DNA of 64,000 nt from Pseudobdellovibrionaceae bacterium (GTDB lineage: Bacteria > Bdellovibrionota > Bdellovibrionia > Bdellovibrionales > Bdellovibrionaceae): assembly GCA_022843825.1 (NCBI GenBank), contig JALHMX010000013.1, positions 1 to 64,000 of the forward strand, in the 5' to 3' direction. Positions within the stretch are counted from its first letter, which is position 1; every line of letters starts with the position of its first letter. Below the pieces are notes generated by a model. The model saw only the letters and a list, made by a program, of their open reading frames with translations. It did not search any database and was not told the DNA's origin. The position numbers were made by a program, and so were the translations under genes. Positions 29,932 to 37,974 of the stretch are shown here, piece by piece.

Positions 29932-29958
29932 TAGTAGTTGTAGTAGGTGGTGTTAGTT
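29932..29958 (+). promoter_or_regulatory. DnaA-trio-like triplet run next to the AT-rich block
   Basis: Reading plus strand in threes: TAG TAG TTG TAG TAG GTG GTG TTA GTT. On the minus strand this appears as CTACTACAACTACTA directly followed by an AT-rich stretch, closely resembling the B. subtilis DnaA-trio (CTACTATTACTTCTACTA) where DnaA engages single-stranded DNA to open the origin. The trio is about 43 bases from the nearest consensus box (30002-30010), which is further than in B. subtilis. Confidence 0.65.
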
Positions 29959-30001
29959 CACTTAATAAGTACTTAAAGCACTGAAACTTTTATCTTTTTT
30001 C

Positions 30002-30010
30002 TGTGGAAAA
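30002..30010 (-). promoter_or_regulatory. DnaA box
   Basis: Reads TTTTCCACA on the minus strand, matching TTWTNCACA. Its orientation points towards the triplet run and AT-rich block, as in characterised unwinding elements. Confidence 0.6.
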
Positions 30011-30093
30011 CTCAATACAAAGATTTCCTTCAACTACGCGACTTTTGGTTAAAAAAACTCTTAACATTTTTTAACACATGCTTTCAAACACGC

Positions 30094-30102
30094 TTATCCA
30101 CA
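30094..30102 (+). promoter_or_regulatory. DnaA box (perfect consensus)
   Basis: TTATCCACA, the strongest DnaA-binding 9-mer, 18 bases upstream in coordinate from a near-match (30112-30120) that abuts the dnaA stop codon. Confidence 0.75.
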
Positions 30103-30111
30103 ATTCACACT

Positions 30112-30120
30112 CTATCCACA
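30112..30120 (+). promoter_or_regulatory. DnaA box (one mismatch)
   Basis: CTATCCACA, differing from the consensus at the first base only, in the same orientation as the box at 30094. Confidence 0.5.
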
Positions 30121-31530
30121 TTACACACCTGTTATATTGTGGATTTGAGTTGTTAAGTCATCAATATCATTCTTTAATTGAGGATCTGTTTGAAGTAGAG
30201 TTTCAATTTTAGTTAATGAGCTAATAACGGTCGTATGATCTTTGCCGCCAAAAGCCTTTCCAATTTCAACTAAAGATTTATCCAAAAATCTTTTGATTAA
30301 ATACATTGCAATTTGCCGAGGTACAACTATGGGCTTGGCTCGACTTGATGATTTTATGTCAGTTAAACGAATTTTATAAAAATCGGACACGATACGTTGA
30401 ATTTCTTCAATGCTGATCGTAATCGAGCTTTCATGATGGGCGAGAACCTTTTTACATAAATCTAAATTAATGGATAGCCCCTGAAGTTCAGAAAACATTT
30501 TAATTTTTTTAAGATTTCCTTCAAGTTCACGAATAGATTTTTTAGAAATACGAGCAATATATTGAAGGGCCTCTTCTGGAATTTTAATCTGTGTTTTTTC
30601 TGCTTTATATCTTAGAATTGCAATACGAGTTTCTAAATCGGGCATAATAATATCTGCAATAAGGCCCCGCTCTAATCGAGTGCGCGAACGGTCTTCTAGC
30701 CCGATGTCTTTAGGCATCCGATCGCTAGCCAATATAATTTGCTTTTTTTTCTCGATGAGCATGTTGATCATATGGAAAAACTCTTCTTGTACAGCTTGCC
30801 CGCGTCCAATATATTGTACGTCATCAACGACTAGGACATCGGTATTTTCACGGTATTTTTGACGAAACTTATCCATTTCGTGTCGGCGTAGCGCAGCCAC
30901 ACACTCATTTAAAAATCGCTCGGCACTTATATAAGTTATTCTTTGATGCGGGAAGCTTTCCTTAATATGGTTTGCTGCTGCATTAAGAAGGTGAGTTTTC
31001 CCCATGCCAGAGGGCCCATATATAAAAAGAGGATTATAGTCTTCAATTCCAGGATTTTGAGCCACATTATAAGTTGCAGCGTGTGCAAATTCAGAATTCT
31101 TACCTACTACGAAAGTAGAAAATGTAAGATCCGAGTTAATATTTTCATTAGTAGAGTTTTTCTCTGACGGATAGACAGTTTTGGTCGCCGCCGGCTGATT
31201 ATGAAAAAGTTGTTCTGAGTTTTGAAGAATATTTTGTAAAGACAAATTATAGTCTAAAGAGACCTTTTCAGTAATGATAAACTGAATATCGATTTCGCAA
31301 TCAGGATAGAGGGCTTTTAATTCAGCAAAGATCTTATCCTTTAGATTTTCGTTGGCATAAAAGAAAAAAAACTTGTTAGGCACTCCAAGCGTAAGTATAA
31401 GATTTTGTTCTGTTTTTTCAAAATTAACGAAATCAATAGGGTCTAGGTAGTTTTCCAATAACTTATTGGGGCCACTTTTGATCTTCATATTAGATTTAAA
31501 ATCTAACCAGAAAGTCGAATTTATTTGCAT
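30121..31530 (-). CDS. dnaA: Chromosomal replication initiator DnaA
   Basis: A 469-residue initiator. Domain III is an AAA+ ATPase with Walker A GPSGMGKTHLLNA and Walker B VLVVDDVQYI. The C-terminal HTH carries the DnaA signature GKAFGGKDHTTVISSL, which reads DnaA boxes. The N-terminal domain is divergent, as usual. I start at the ATG at 31530, which has GAGGGGAAA upstream; a TTG 18 bases earlier is not supported. A sigma-70-like promoter lies just upstream. dnaA is separated from dnaN by the probable oriC. Confidence 0.97.
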   Translation of the reverse strand: MQINSTFWLDFKSNMKIKSGPNKLLENYLDPIDFVNFEKTEQNLILTLGVPNKFFFFYANENLKDKIFAELKALYPDCEIDIQFIITEKVSLDYNLSLQNILQNSEQLFHNQPAATKTVYPSEKNSTNENINSDLTFSTFVVGKNSEFAHAATYNVAQNPGIEDYNPLFIYGPSGMGKTHLLNAAANHIKESFPHQRITYISAERFLNECVAALRRHEMDKFRQKYRENTDVLVVDDVQYIGRGQAVQEEFFHMINMLIEKKKQIILASDRMPKDIGLEDRSRTRLERGLIADIIMPDLETRIAILRYKAEKTQIKIPEEALQYIARISKKSIRELEGNLKKIKMFSELQGLSINLDLCKKVLAHHESSITISIEEIQRIVSDFYKIRLTDIKSSSRAKPIVVPRQIAMYLIKRFLDKSLVEIGKAFGGKDHTTVISSLTKIETLLQTDPQLKNDIDDLTTQIHNITGV

Positions 31531-31557
31531 TATATTTCCCCTCAACAATAAAAAGAG

Positions 31558-31586
31558 TTCATAACAAGCGATATTGTAGTTTTCAA
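31558..31586 (-). promoter_or_regulatory. Predicted dnaA promoter
   Basis: On the minus strand TTGAAA and TATGAA are separated by 17 bases, giving a leader of about 20 bases to the dnaA ATG. The remainder of the 232-base gap to rpmH has no DnaA boxes and no clear rpmH promoter. Confidence 0.45.
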
Positions 31587-31762
31587 CAGTTGACCGCTAT
31601 GCCGCAATGTGCTTTATATATTTTTCTTTTTAGCCACTAAGCTAAATTAAAGTGATCATTTTGATAGCAGAAGACATTGTGCTGCATCGTAAGGTCTTTT
31701 ATGACCGTGAACAATATTTAAGGTCGCAGATGATCGCCTGTGACATGTAGTTAGGAGTAACT

Positions 31763-31915
31763 ATGAGTAAAAGAACTTATCAACCCAGCAAACGTCGTCG
31801 TGCTAAAACACACGGCTTTCGTGCCCGCATGAAAACGGCCACAGGAACAAAGATACTATCTAAGCGCCGTGCAAAAGGGCGTAAGAAGTTAGCGGTTACT
31901 CGCGGTGGCAAATAA
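31763..31915 (+). CDS. rpmH: Ribosomal protein bL34
   Basis: A 50-residue very basic protein, too short for most gene finders' cut-offs but unmistakable: [40 protein letters not shown], then [13 protein letters not shown] precedes the ATG at suitable spacing. It begins the conserved rpmH-rnpA-yidD-yidC-khpB-mnmE cluster and faces dnaA, the standard origin-proximal order. Confidence 0.98.
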   Translation: MSKRTYQPSKRRRAKTHGFRARMKTATGTKILSKRRAKGRKKLAVTRGGK

Positions 31916-31920
31916 TTAAA

Positions 31921-32247
31921 ATTAGATCCTTAAAAAAGTCTTCAGACTTCTTGTTTCTATCTAAAAATGGAAAAAAAATTAGACCAACAAAATGGCTAAC
32001 AATCCAACATATAGATACTGAAGCGGCGGACATTTATTTCGGAATTACGGTTTCGAAAAAAGTTGGGGCCGCGGTACTTCGAAACAAGCTGAAGAGATGG
32101 GTACGACAGGGTGTTCGACAAATTAAATTTTCTAGCAAAAACGGAAAAAAATTGGTGTTTGTGTTTAGACCACAGACAGAGGCCTTCTATGAACAGCTCG
32201 CCTACAAAGAGTTTGCTGAAGCGATTAAGTCCCTTGCTCATATTTAG
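31921..32247 (+). CDS. rnpA: Ribonuclease P protein component
   Basis: The RNase P protein, which helps the catalytic RNA mature tRNA 5' ends. The RNR-like motif is present as RNKLKRWVRQGVRQ (consensus RNRIKR). Upstream of the first standard start (TTG at 31951) the frame encodes SLKKSSDF, which matches the conserved N-terminus (LKKNEDF in B. subtilis), so the real start must lie upstream. Between the in-frame stop at 31882 and 31951 no ATG, GTG or TTG exists; I place the start at the ATT at 31921, with ATT 31915 or ATA 31912 also possible. That gives 108 residues, near the family length. It closely follows rpmH. Confidence 0.85.
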   Translation: MRSLKKSSDFLFLSKNGKKIRPTKWLTIQHIDTEAADIYFGITVSKKVGAAVLRNKLKRWVRQGVRQIKFSSKNGKKLVFVFRPQTEAFYEQLAYKEFAEAIKSLAHI

Positions 32248-32482
32248 CCAATTAGCAAAAACACTCATTTACTTTTATCAAGTCACGTTAAGCTATTTTT
32301 TTGGTGGCCAGTGTCGCTTTTATCCAAGCTGTTCTCAATATGCATTAGAGTGCTATGAAAACCACAGCTTTTTAAAAGCTAGCTTTTTGACTTGGAAAAG
32401 GCTTTTAAAATGCCATCCTTTTTCTCGGTCCAAAGGATATGACCCCGTACCTACATTTGCGAAAGTAGATAACTATGAATAA
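32189..32482 (+). CDS. yidD: Membrane protein insertion efficiency factor YidD
   Basis: A 97-residue YidD protein. Characteristic: LIYFYQVTLSYFFGGQCRFY, then PSCSQYALECYENHSFLK and LLKCHPFSRSKGYDPVP, with the three conserved cysteines and an amphipathic N-terminal helix. It assists YidC in placing inner-membrane proteins. I start at the ATG at 32189, with AGAGG upstream; it overlaps the end of rnpA by 59 bases. Its own end overlaps the yidC start by eight bases, so rnpA-yidD-yidC are tightly coupled. Confidence 0.92.
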   Translation: MNSSPTKSLLKRLSPLLIFSQLAKTLIYFYQVTLSYFFGGQCRFYPSCSQYALECYENHSFLKASFLTWKRLLKCHPFSRSKGYDPVPTFAKVDNYE

Positions 32483-34046
32483 CACACAAAAAGAATCTCC
32501 GTTCAACAACCCTCGATTTTTGTTGGTTTTAGCTATTACATTTTTAGCTCTATGGGGATGGCAGTATTATATAAATAAAAAGTATCCTCCGCCTCCACCC
32601 GCAGCCGTTCAGGCTCAACAGCAGGCGCAGCAGTCACCAGCGGATCAGTTGCGGCCAGCAGCAGCAGCGCCGGCCACAGCGCAGATTTCAAACCAGGCCT
32701 TTCCAGTCAAGCAATTTGACTACGCAGATGAAAACGTATCATTTACCATTACAACTGCTGGCTTTGGCTTTACGAATTTTGAATTAAATAAATATAAAAA
32801 TAGAGATGCACAACAATTACAGTTTGCTAACGGCGACGCCCTATTTAGCCTTCAAATTGACGGCAAACTCGTGAATTTTGATATTTCGGTTTCCTCGGAT
32901 AAATTAACTTACAGTGGTCTAGCTTATGTTGATGGAAAAGAAATTCGTCGCAGCCTTACTTATGATCCGACACAACAAGCGTTTACTTCTAAATTAATTA
33001 TTCCTGATGGACTTGAGAGCGTCAGCATCGTCGTTGTCCAAAATAAAATTGTTCCCAAAAGCAGTAACTTTCTTTTGCCGTCGTTTGATCATCAGGATTT
33101 CATTTATGTGGTCGATGGAAAAACCGAATCAGAAAGAATTACCGGCATAGAGGATACAGAAGTTCTTAATAAAACCGCAAGCAACGTCTCTATGATATCA
33201 TTGGGCTCACAATATTTTGTGACTGCGTTGGTTAACCGTTCGGAAGTAAACCCCTCAGTAATTAATAAAGTTGAAGGTACCAAGGCCTACATGACTGCAG
33301 AGTACAATTTAAAAAACGTACGATTAACGGAATTAAATCAGGTTTTTTATATCGGAGCAAAGAAAACAGAAGTTCTGCAAGCCATAGACTCTTCTCTGAC
33401 CGAGGTGCTTAATTACGGAATTTTCGGATTTATTTCAAAAATTTTATTAAGCTTAATGAAATTTATTTATAGCTTTGTAGGCAACTGGGGCGTGGCCATT
33501 GTTATTTTAACAATAGTCGTGAGAACCCTTTTGCTTCCTCTTAATATTATGTCTTTTAGGTCTGCGCAGGCTATGCAGAAAATTAAGCCTAAAATGGACG
33601 CCATAAAAGAGCGCTACAAGGGCGATCCCATGCGCATCAACAAAGAAACTATGGATTTAATGAAGCAAAATAATGCGAACCCACTAAGTGGGTGTTTGCC
33701 GATGCTTTTGCAAATTCCTATATTTTTTGCTTTTTTTGTGACTATCAGCACTAGTGTAGAACTTTATCATCAGCCGTTTATTTGGTGGATAAAAGATCTT
33801 AGCGCCTACGATCCGTACTTTATATTACCTATTTTAATGGGCGTTACTATGTACTTTCAACAAAAGCTTACGCCTACAACCATGGATCCAATGCAGCAGA
33901 AAATTTTAAATTTTATGCCGATCATATTTACTTTGTTTCTGGTCACTTTACCGAGCGGATTAACGCTATACAACTTTATAAGCGCGCTGTTCGGAGCAAC
34001 TCAACAATATTTCATGTTAAAAGATAAAAGACAAAAAAACGCATAG
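32475..34046 (+). CDS. yidC: Membrane protein insertase YidC
   Basis: A 523-residue Oxa1-family insertase of the Gram-negative type. The first membrane segment (FLLVLAITFLALWGWQYY) is followed by a Pro/Ala/Gln-rich linker (about 40-75), a large periplasmic domain (about 75-320) and the conserved core: FGFISKILLSLMKFIYSFV, VAIVILTIVVRTLLLPLNIM, the cytoplasmic helical hairpin with LMKQNNANPLSGCLPMLLQI, then QKILNFMPIIFTLFLVTLPS. Length and layout indicate an outer-membrane bacterium. It inserts F0 subunit c and other inner-membrane proteins. Confidence 0.97.
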   Translation: MNNTQKESPFNNPRFLLVLAITFLALWGWQYYINKKYPPPPPAAVQAQQQAQQSPADQLRPAAAAPATAQISNQAFPVKQFDYADENVSFTITTAGFGFTNFELNKYKNRDAQQLQFANGDALFSLQIDGKLVNFDISVSSDKLTYSGLAYVDGKEIRRSLTYDPTQQAFTSKLIIPDGLESVSIVVVQNKIVPKSSNFLLPSFDHQDFIYVVDGKTESERITGIEDTEVLNKTASNVSMISLGSQYFVTALVNRSEVNPSVINKVEGTKAYMTAEYNLKNVRLTELNQVFYIGAKKTEVLQAIDSSLTEVLNYGIFGFISKILLSLMKFIYSFVGNWGVAIVILTIVVRTLLLPLNIMSFRSAQAMQKIKPKMDAIKERYKGDPMRINKETMDLMKQNNANPLSGCLPMLLQIPIFFAFFVTISTSVELYHQPFIWWIKDLSAYDPYFILPILMGVTMYFQQKLTPTTMDPMQQKILNFMPIIFTLFLVTLPSGLTLYNFISALFGATQQYFMLKDKRQKNA

Positions 34047-34059
34047 TTTAGGGGGAATA

Positions 34060-34608
34060 ATGGCAGGATTTTTAAGTAAAATTTTTGGCGGAAATAAAAA
34101 AGCAGATCTAGATGCTCTTATAGAGGACACGCTAACAGGAATCTTAGAAAAGGGTGGATTCGATCTGGCCTACAACCTTGATATTGAGAAAAAAGAAGAG
34201 GCAACAGAGGTTAAGATAGATTTTTCTGGCGCTGACGAGGAATTGTTAAAAGACCACAAGGGCCAACTGCTTGATGCATTTCAATTAATTATTAAACGAG
34301 TTACTCAGCATAACTTTCCAGATGTTGTGACCAATGTGTCTGTAGATTGCGGGGGCTTTAGAAGTGAAGCAGAGGCCTCGCTTATTGAAAGAGCCGAACA
34401 CTTGAAAACAATCGCACTTGAGCAAGGCAAATCGGTTTATTATCGGGCCCTGCCTCCTCGCGAGAGAAAAGTAGTTCATCAATACTTGGCACAAGATATT
34501 CGAATAAAAAGCAGATCATTAGGTGATGGGCTTTATAAAAAAATTAAAATTTTCCCTGCAAAAAATCAAGAGATAGAAAAAAACGAAGTGAATGCTGACG
34601 AATTTTAA
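34060..34608 (+). CDS. khpB: RNA-binding protein KhpB (Jag family)
   Basis: A 182-residue RNA-binding protein. The N-terminus has a short Jag-N-like helix (FLSKIFGGNKKADLDALI). A KH-like middle (about 60-120, with LLDAFQLIIKRV; its GxxG loop is altered to DHKGQ) precedes an R3H domain (ALPPRERKVVHQYLAQD and SLGDGLYKKIKIFP) with the Arg/His pair of R3H. It is conserved between yidC and mnmE and binds RNA in other bacteria. The altered GxxG is worth noting. Its end overlaps the mnmE start by 17 bases. Confidence 0.82.
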   Translation: MAGFLSKIFGGNKKADLDALIEDTLTGILEKGGFDLAYNLDIEKKEEATEVKIDFSGADEELLKDHKGQLLDAFQLIIKRVTQHNFPDVVTNVSVDCGGFRSEAEASLIERAEHLKTIALEQGKSVYYRALPPRERKVVHQYLAQDIRIKSRSLGDGLYKKIKIFPAKNQEIEKNEVNADEF

Positions 34609-36010
34609 TGATATTAAAAGTGATGACATTTGTGCTTTAAGCACACCATTGGGGAGGTCAGCAATTGCTGTTGTTCGCGTAAGCGGCCCCAACACTCTTC
34701 GTATATTAAAACAATTGTGCCCACGACTAAAAGATAATATTGAATCTCACCGAGCTTATTTAACGTATATATACGATGCAGATCAGGAAAAAATAGATCA
34801 GGTCGTAGCCACTTTTTTTCAAGGTAAAAATTCGTATACCGGAGAGCCTTCTTTTGAGGTCAGCTGCCATGGAAGCCCTGCTATAATTAAAAAAATATTA
34901 GATCGAATTATTGAGCTAGGGGCGCGCCAGGCAGAGCCCGGAGAGTTTACTTTTAGGGCGTTTATTAATGATAAGATTGATTTGGTCCAGGCTGAAGCCG
35001 TTTTATCATTAATCGAGAGCCAGAGCGAAAGCGCCGCCAAGGTTTCATTGCGGCAACTTGAGGGAAAGACGTCAAAAATTTTTACTCAGATGGAGTCAGA
35101 AATAACCTGGTGTTTAGCGCACATTGAAGCGTCTATTGATTTTTCAACAGAAGGTTTAGATGTTATCGATAACAACAAACTGATTCTTAAGCTTAAAGAG
35201 CTTAATGACGGACTTAAAAAATTGCATTCGGACTTTAACCAAGGACAGATTATAAAACATGGTTTGAAGGTTTCTTTGTTAGGAAAACCAAATGTAGGCA
35301 AATCAAGCTTGCTGAATCTTTTAGTTTCATCCGATAAAGCGATTGTTACAGATGTTGCAGGAACGACCAGAGATGTTATTGAGGCTCATACCCAACATAA
35401 GGGAATGTTGTTTTCTATATCAGATACGGCAGGACTTCGTGAAACAATAGACGTTGTAGAAAAAATCGGTGTTAGTCGTAGCCTAGATGAAATTAAAAAG
35501 TCGGATTTAAACATTTTTATTCTGGATTCGACTGAAAGCTCGGTTGAAGATTTAGAAAAAAATTTACAGCATTTAAAAAATCAAAAATTCGTTATTCTGT
35601 GTAATAAAAGCGATTTAGTTAATTCGGACATTAAGTCAGAGATTTTGAAAGCAGTAGCCCACAAGACAAAAAGTTTGGTGCCCACATTTGACCCCGAAAA
35701 GCAGCTGATTTTTGTTTCAAGTTTTCAGACAGAGAATAGAGAAATAATTCTTGAGTTGATCCTGAATCAATTTGAAAGTCTGACATTTCTGGACACAGCG
35801 ATTGTTTCCTCTGCTCGCCAGGCAGAAATGGTGCGCTTAGCTAGTCAAAACATTACTAAAAGCATTGAGGAGCTGGAGTCCGGGTTAGGATCTGAATTTA
35901 TTGCACAGACCCTAAAAGAAGCTTTATTTTCGGTTCAAAAGGTTTTAGGTCATGTCTATGACGATCAGATATTAGATCGGGTATTTAAAGAGTTTTGCTT
36001 AGGAAAATAA
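34592..36010 (+). CDS. mnmE: tRNA modification GTPase MnmE
   Basis: A 472-residue GTPase that, with MnmG, installs the aminomethyl-type modification on U34 of tRNAs. N-terminal folate-binding part: ICALSTPLGRSAIAVVRVSG. The GTPase domain has G1 LLGKPNVGKSSLLN, G3 DTAG, and G4 NKSD. The C-terminus ends FCLGK, close to the family FCIGK in which the Cys is essential. Overlap with khpB and the close mnmG gene (one base) indicate coupling. Confidence 0.96.
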   Translation: MLTNFNDIKSDDICALSTPLGRSAIAVVRVSGPNTLRILKQLCPRLKDNIESHRAYLTYIYDADQEKIDQVVATFFQGKNSYTGEPSFEVSCHGSPAIIKKILDRIIELGARQAEPGEFTFRAFINDKIDLVQAEAVLSLIESQSESAAKVSLRQLEGKTSKIFTQMESEITWCLAHIEASIDFSTEGLDVIDNNKLILKLKELNDGLKKLHSDFNQGQIIKHGLKVSLLGKPNVGKSSLLNLLVSSDKAIVTDVAGTTRDVIEAHTQHKGMLFSISDTAGLRETIDVVEKIGVSRSLDEIKKSDLNIFILDSTESSVEDLEKNLQHLKNQKFVILCNKSDLVNSDIKSEILKAVAHKTKSLVPTFDPEKQLIFVSSFQTENREIILELILNQFESLTFLDTAIVSSARQAEMVRLASQNITKSIEELESGLGSEFIAQTLKEALFSVQKVLGHVYDDQILDRVFKEFCLGK

Positions 36011-36011
36011 A

Positions 36012-37886
36012 ATGAAGTCGGCATTTGACATAATTGTTGTAGGAGCGGGACACGCGGGAATCGAAGCGTGCTTGGCCTCTTCACGGCTTGGGCTAAAGAC
36101 TTTGCTGGTAACGACCAATATTGAGCGCATCGGATACATGTCATGTAACCCATCGATTGGCGGTTTGGCCAAAGGACACATGGTGCGAGAGATAGATATT
36201 TTAGGCGGTCAGATGGGTACAGCTGCTGACCAATCATGCATACAATTTAAAAGATTAAATGCCAGTCGCGGTCCCGCCGTTCGAGGTACACGCACTCAGA
36301 ACGATAAACATGTTTACTCATATATTCAAAAAAGTATTATTTTAAGCGCGCCGCAATTAACGACCATAGAGTCGGAAGTTAAAAAATTAATAATTACTAA
36401 CGGGGTCTGCATGGGCGTTGTTCTGCAAGACGGAACCGAAATCTGTGGGCAAAGAACAATTATAACTACAGGCACGTTTATGAACGGAGTCATGCATATT
36501 GGTTTGGAGCAAAAAGCAGGAGGTCGCATAGGAGACAAGGCATCTATTGGCTTGTCAGACCAAATGGCTGAATATGGATTTCAGGTTCAACGACTAAAAA
36601 CAGGAACGCCGGCGCGTTTAGATAAAAACAGTATCGACTGGAGCAAAACGGTGCCTCAGGCCGGAGATGAAAAAATTTATCCATTCAGCTATAAGTCAGA
36701 GAAAAAATTTTATTTACCCCAGGTTCTTTGTTATTTGTCGCACACCACAGAGAAAACTCATGAAATTATTCGTCAGAATCTAGACAAGTCTCCGATGTTT
36801 TGTGGCGTTATTGAGGGGGCAGGTCCCAGATACTGTCCAAGTATTGAAGATAAAATTACTCGCTTTAAAGACAAGGTTTCACACCAAACATTTTTAGAGC
36901 CTGAAGGCTTAAATACCGATTCAATTTATTTGCAGGGAATTTCGACCTCGCTGCCGGCTGATGTTCAAGATCAGTTTTTGAAAACAATTGCGGGTTTAGA
37001 AAAAGTAAAGGTCCTTCGATATGGCTATGCCGTTGAATATGACTACATTGAGCCTACGCAATTGCATCATCATTTTGAAACGCGCACGTTAAAAAATTTA
37101 TTTTTGGCAGGCCAAATCAATGGTACATCCGGATATGAAGAGGCCGCGGCGCAAGGATTTTTGGCGGGCGTTAATGCTGTTAGATCTGTACTTAACAAGG
37201 AGCCCTTTATTTTGGGGCGCGACGAAGCTTATGCCGGCGTATTAATTGATGATTTAGTGACCAAGGGAACTCGCGAGCCCTATCGTATGTTTACATCGCG
37301 CGCCGAGCACCGCTTAGTTTTGCGTGAAGACAACACCATTGATCGTTTACTGGGGCGCTCCGCAGAGTTGGGATTAGTTTCTAAGGAAGATATAGACAAG
37401 CTTTCACTGATTAAAGACAGAAGAAAAGATTTTCATCAGTATCTGCGCGGGCAGGTTTTTTATCCCAACGCAGAGACCAACCAAAGAATTGTTAATATGG
37501 GAAGTGCGCCGTTGGCAAAACCGGCAACAGCCGAAGAGTTTTTGCGACGACCTGAAATTGCGTATCATAATTTAGCAGCCCTGGGCCTAGACGTCGATTT
37601 ACCAGAGGAAATCACTGATGCTGTCGAAATAGAAGTAAAATATTCCGGATATATTAAAAAGCAGCTGGATGTTATACAGCAGAGCAAGGCTTTAGAGTCC
37701 TTAAAAATTCCAGCAAATATTATTTACGATGATATCAAAGGGCTTTCGCGCGAAGAGACAGATAAACTTAATAGAGTGAAGCCGCTAACCATAGCCCAAG
37801 CACAACGAATTAGTGGAGTTAATCCATCGGCTGTTCAGGCTTTAATTATACACATAAAATCTAAAAGTTTTTCAGCCCAAATCTAG
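36012..37886 (+). CDS. mnmG: tRNA modification FAD enzyme MnmG
   Basis: The 624-residue FAD subunit that pairs with MnmE. Dinucleotide fold: IIVVGAGHAGIEACLASSRL. Family blocks include MSCNPSIGGLAKGHMVREID, LQGISTSLPADVQDQ, GYAVEYDYIEPTQLHHHFE and NLFLAGQINGTSGYEEAAAQ. It ends in the helical MnmE-binding domain (LNRVKPLTIAQAQRISGV). In many bacteria rsmG and parAB follow; here a convergent lipoprotein gene takes the rsmG position. Confidence 0.97.
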   Translation: MKSAFDIIVVGAGHAGIEACLASSRLGLKTLLVTTNIERIGYMSCNPSIGGLAKGHMVREIDILGGQMGTAADQSCIQFKRLNASRGPAVRGTRTQNDKHVYSYIQKSIILSAPQLTTIESEVKKLIITNGVCMGVVLQDGTEICGQRTIITTGTFMNGVMHIGLEQKAGGRIGDKASIGLSDQMAEYGFQVQRLKTGTPARLDKNSIDWSKTVPQAGDEKIYPFSYKSEKKFYLPQVLCYLSHTTEKTHEIIRQNLDKSPMFCGVIEGAGPRYCPSIEDKITRFKDKVSHQTFLEPEGLNTDSIYLQGISTSLPADVQDQFLKTIAGLEKVKVLRYGYAVEYDYIEPTQLHHHFETRTLKNLFLAGQINGTSGYEEAAAQGFLAGVNAVRSVLNKEPFILGRDEAYAGVLIDDLVTKGTREPYRMFTSRAEHRLVLREDNTIDRLLGRSAELGLVSKEDIDKLSLIKDRRKDFHQYLRGQVFYPNAETNQRIVNMGSAPLAKPATAEEFLRRPEIAYHNLAALGLDVDLPEEITDAVEIEVKYSGYIKKQLDVIQQSKALESLKIPANIIYDDIKGLSREETDKLNRVKPLTIAQAQRISGVNPSAVQALIIHIKSKSFSAQI

Positions 37887-37974
37887 CAATATCAAAATCT
37901 GTTTTTGTATTATTAATAGATTACAAATACTTATATAACTGCAGATATATTTTTGTATTAAAAAATCTCAATGA

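Larger units (their letters stand above)
29895..30120. other. Predicted replication origin (oriC) between dnaA and dnaN
   Basis: This 226-base gap shows, from dnaN towards dnaA, an almost purely A/T block (29902-29931), a run of TAG/TTG/GTG triplets (29932-29958), and several DnaA-box-like 9-mers (30002-30010, 30094-30102, 30112-30120). This is the arrangement of a bacterial basal unwinding element with a DnaA-trio, as in B. subtilis. Gene orientation also switches around here, and dnaA, gyrAB and parABS surround it. No DnaA boxes were found in the dnaA-rpmH gap. Confidence 0.8.

Noticed and set aside
29902-29958. TATA and TAG repeats as a CRISPR or microsatellite
   Set aside because: No spacer/repeat structure, and the setting between dnaA and dnaN fits an origin.
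31549-31762. oriC between dnaA and rpmH
   Set aside because: No DnaA boxes or AT-rich unwinding block seen there; the dnaA-dnaN gap has both.
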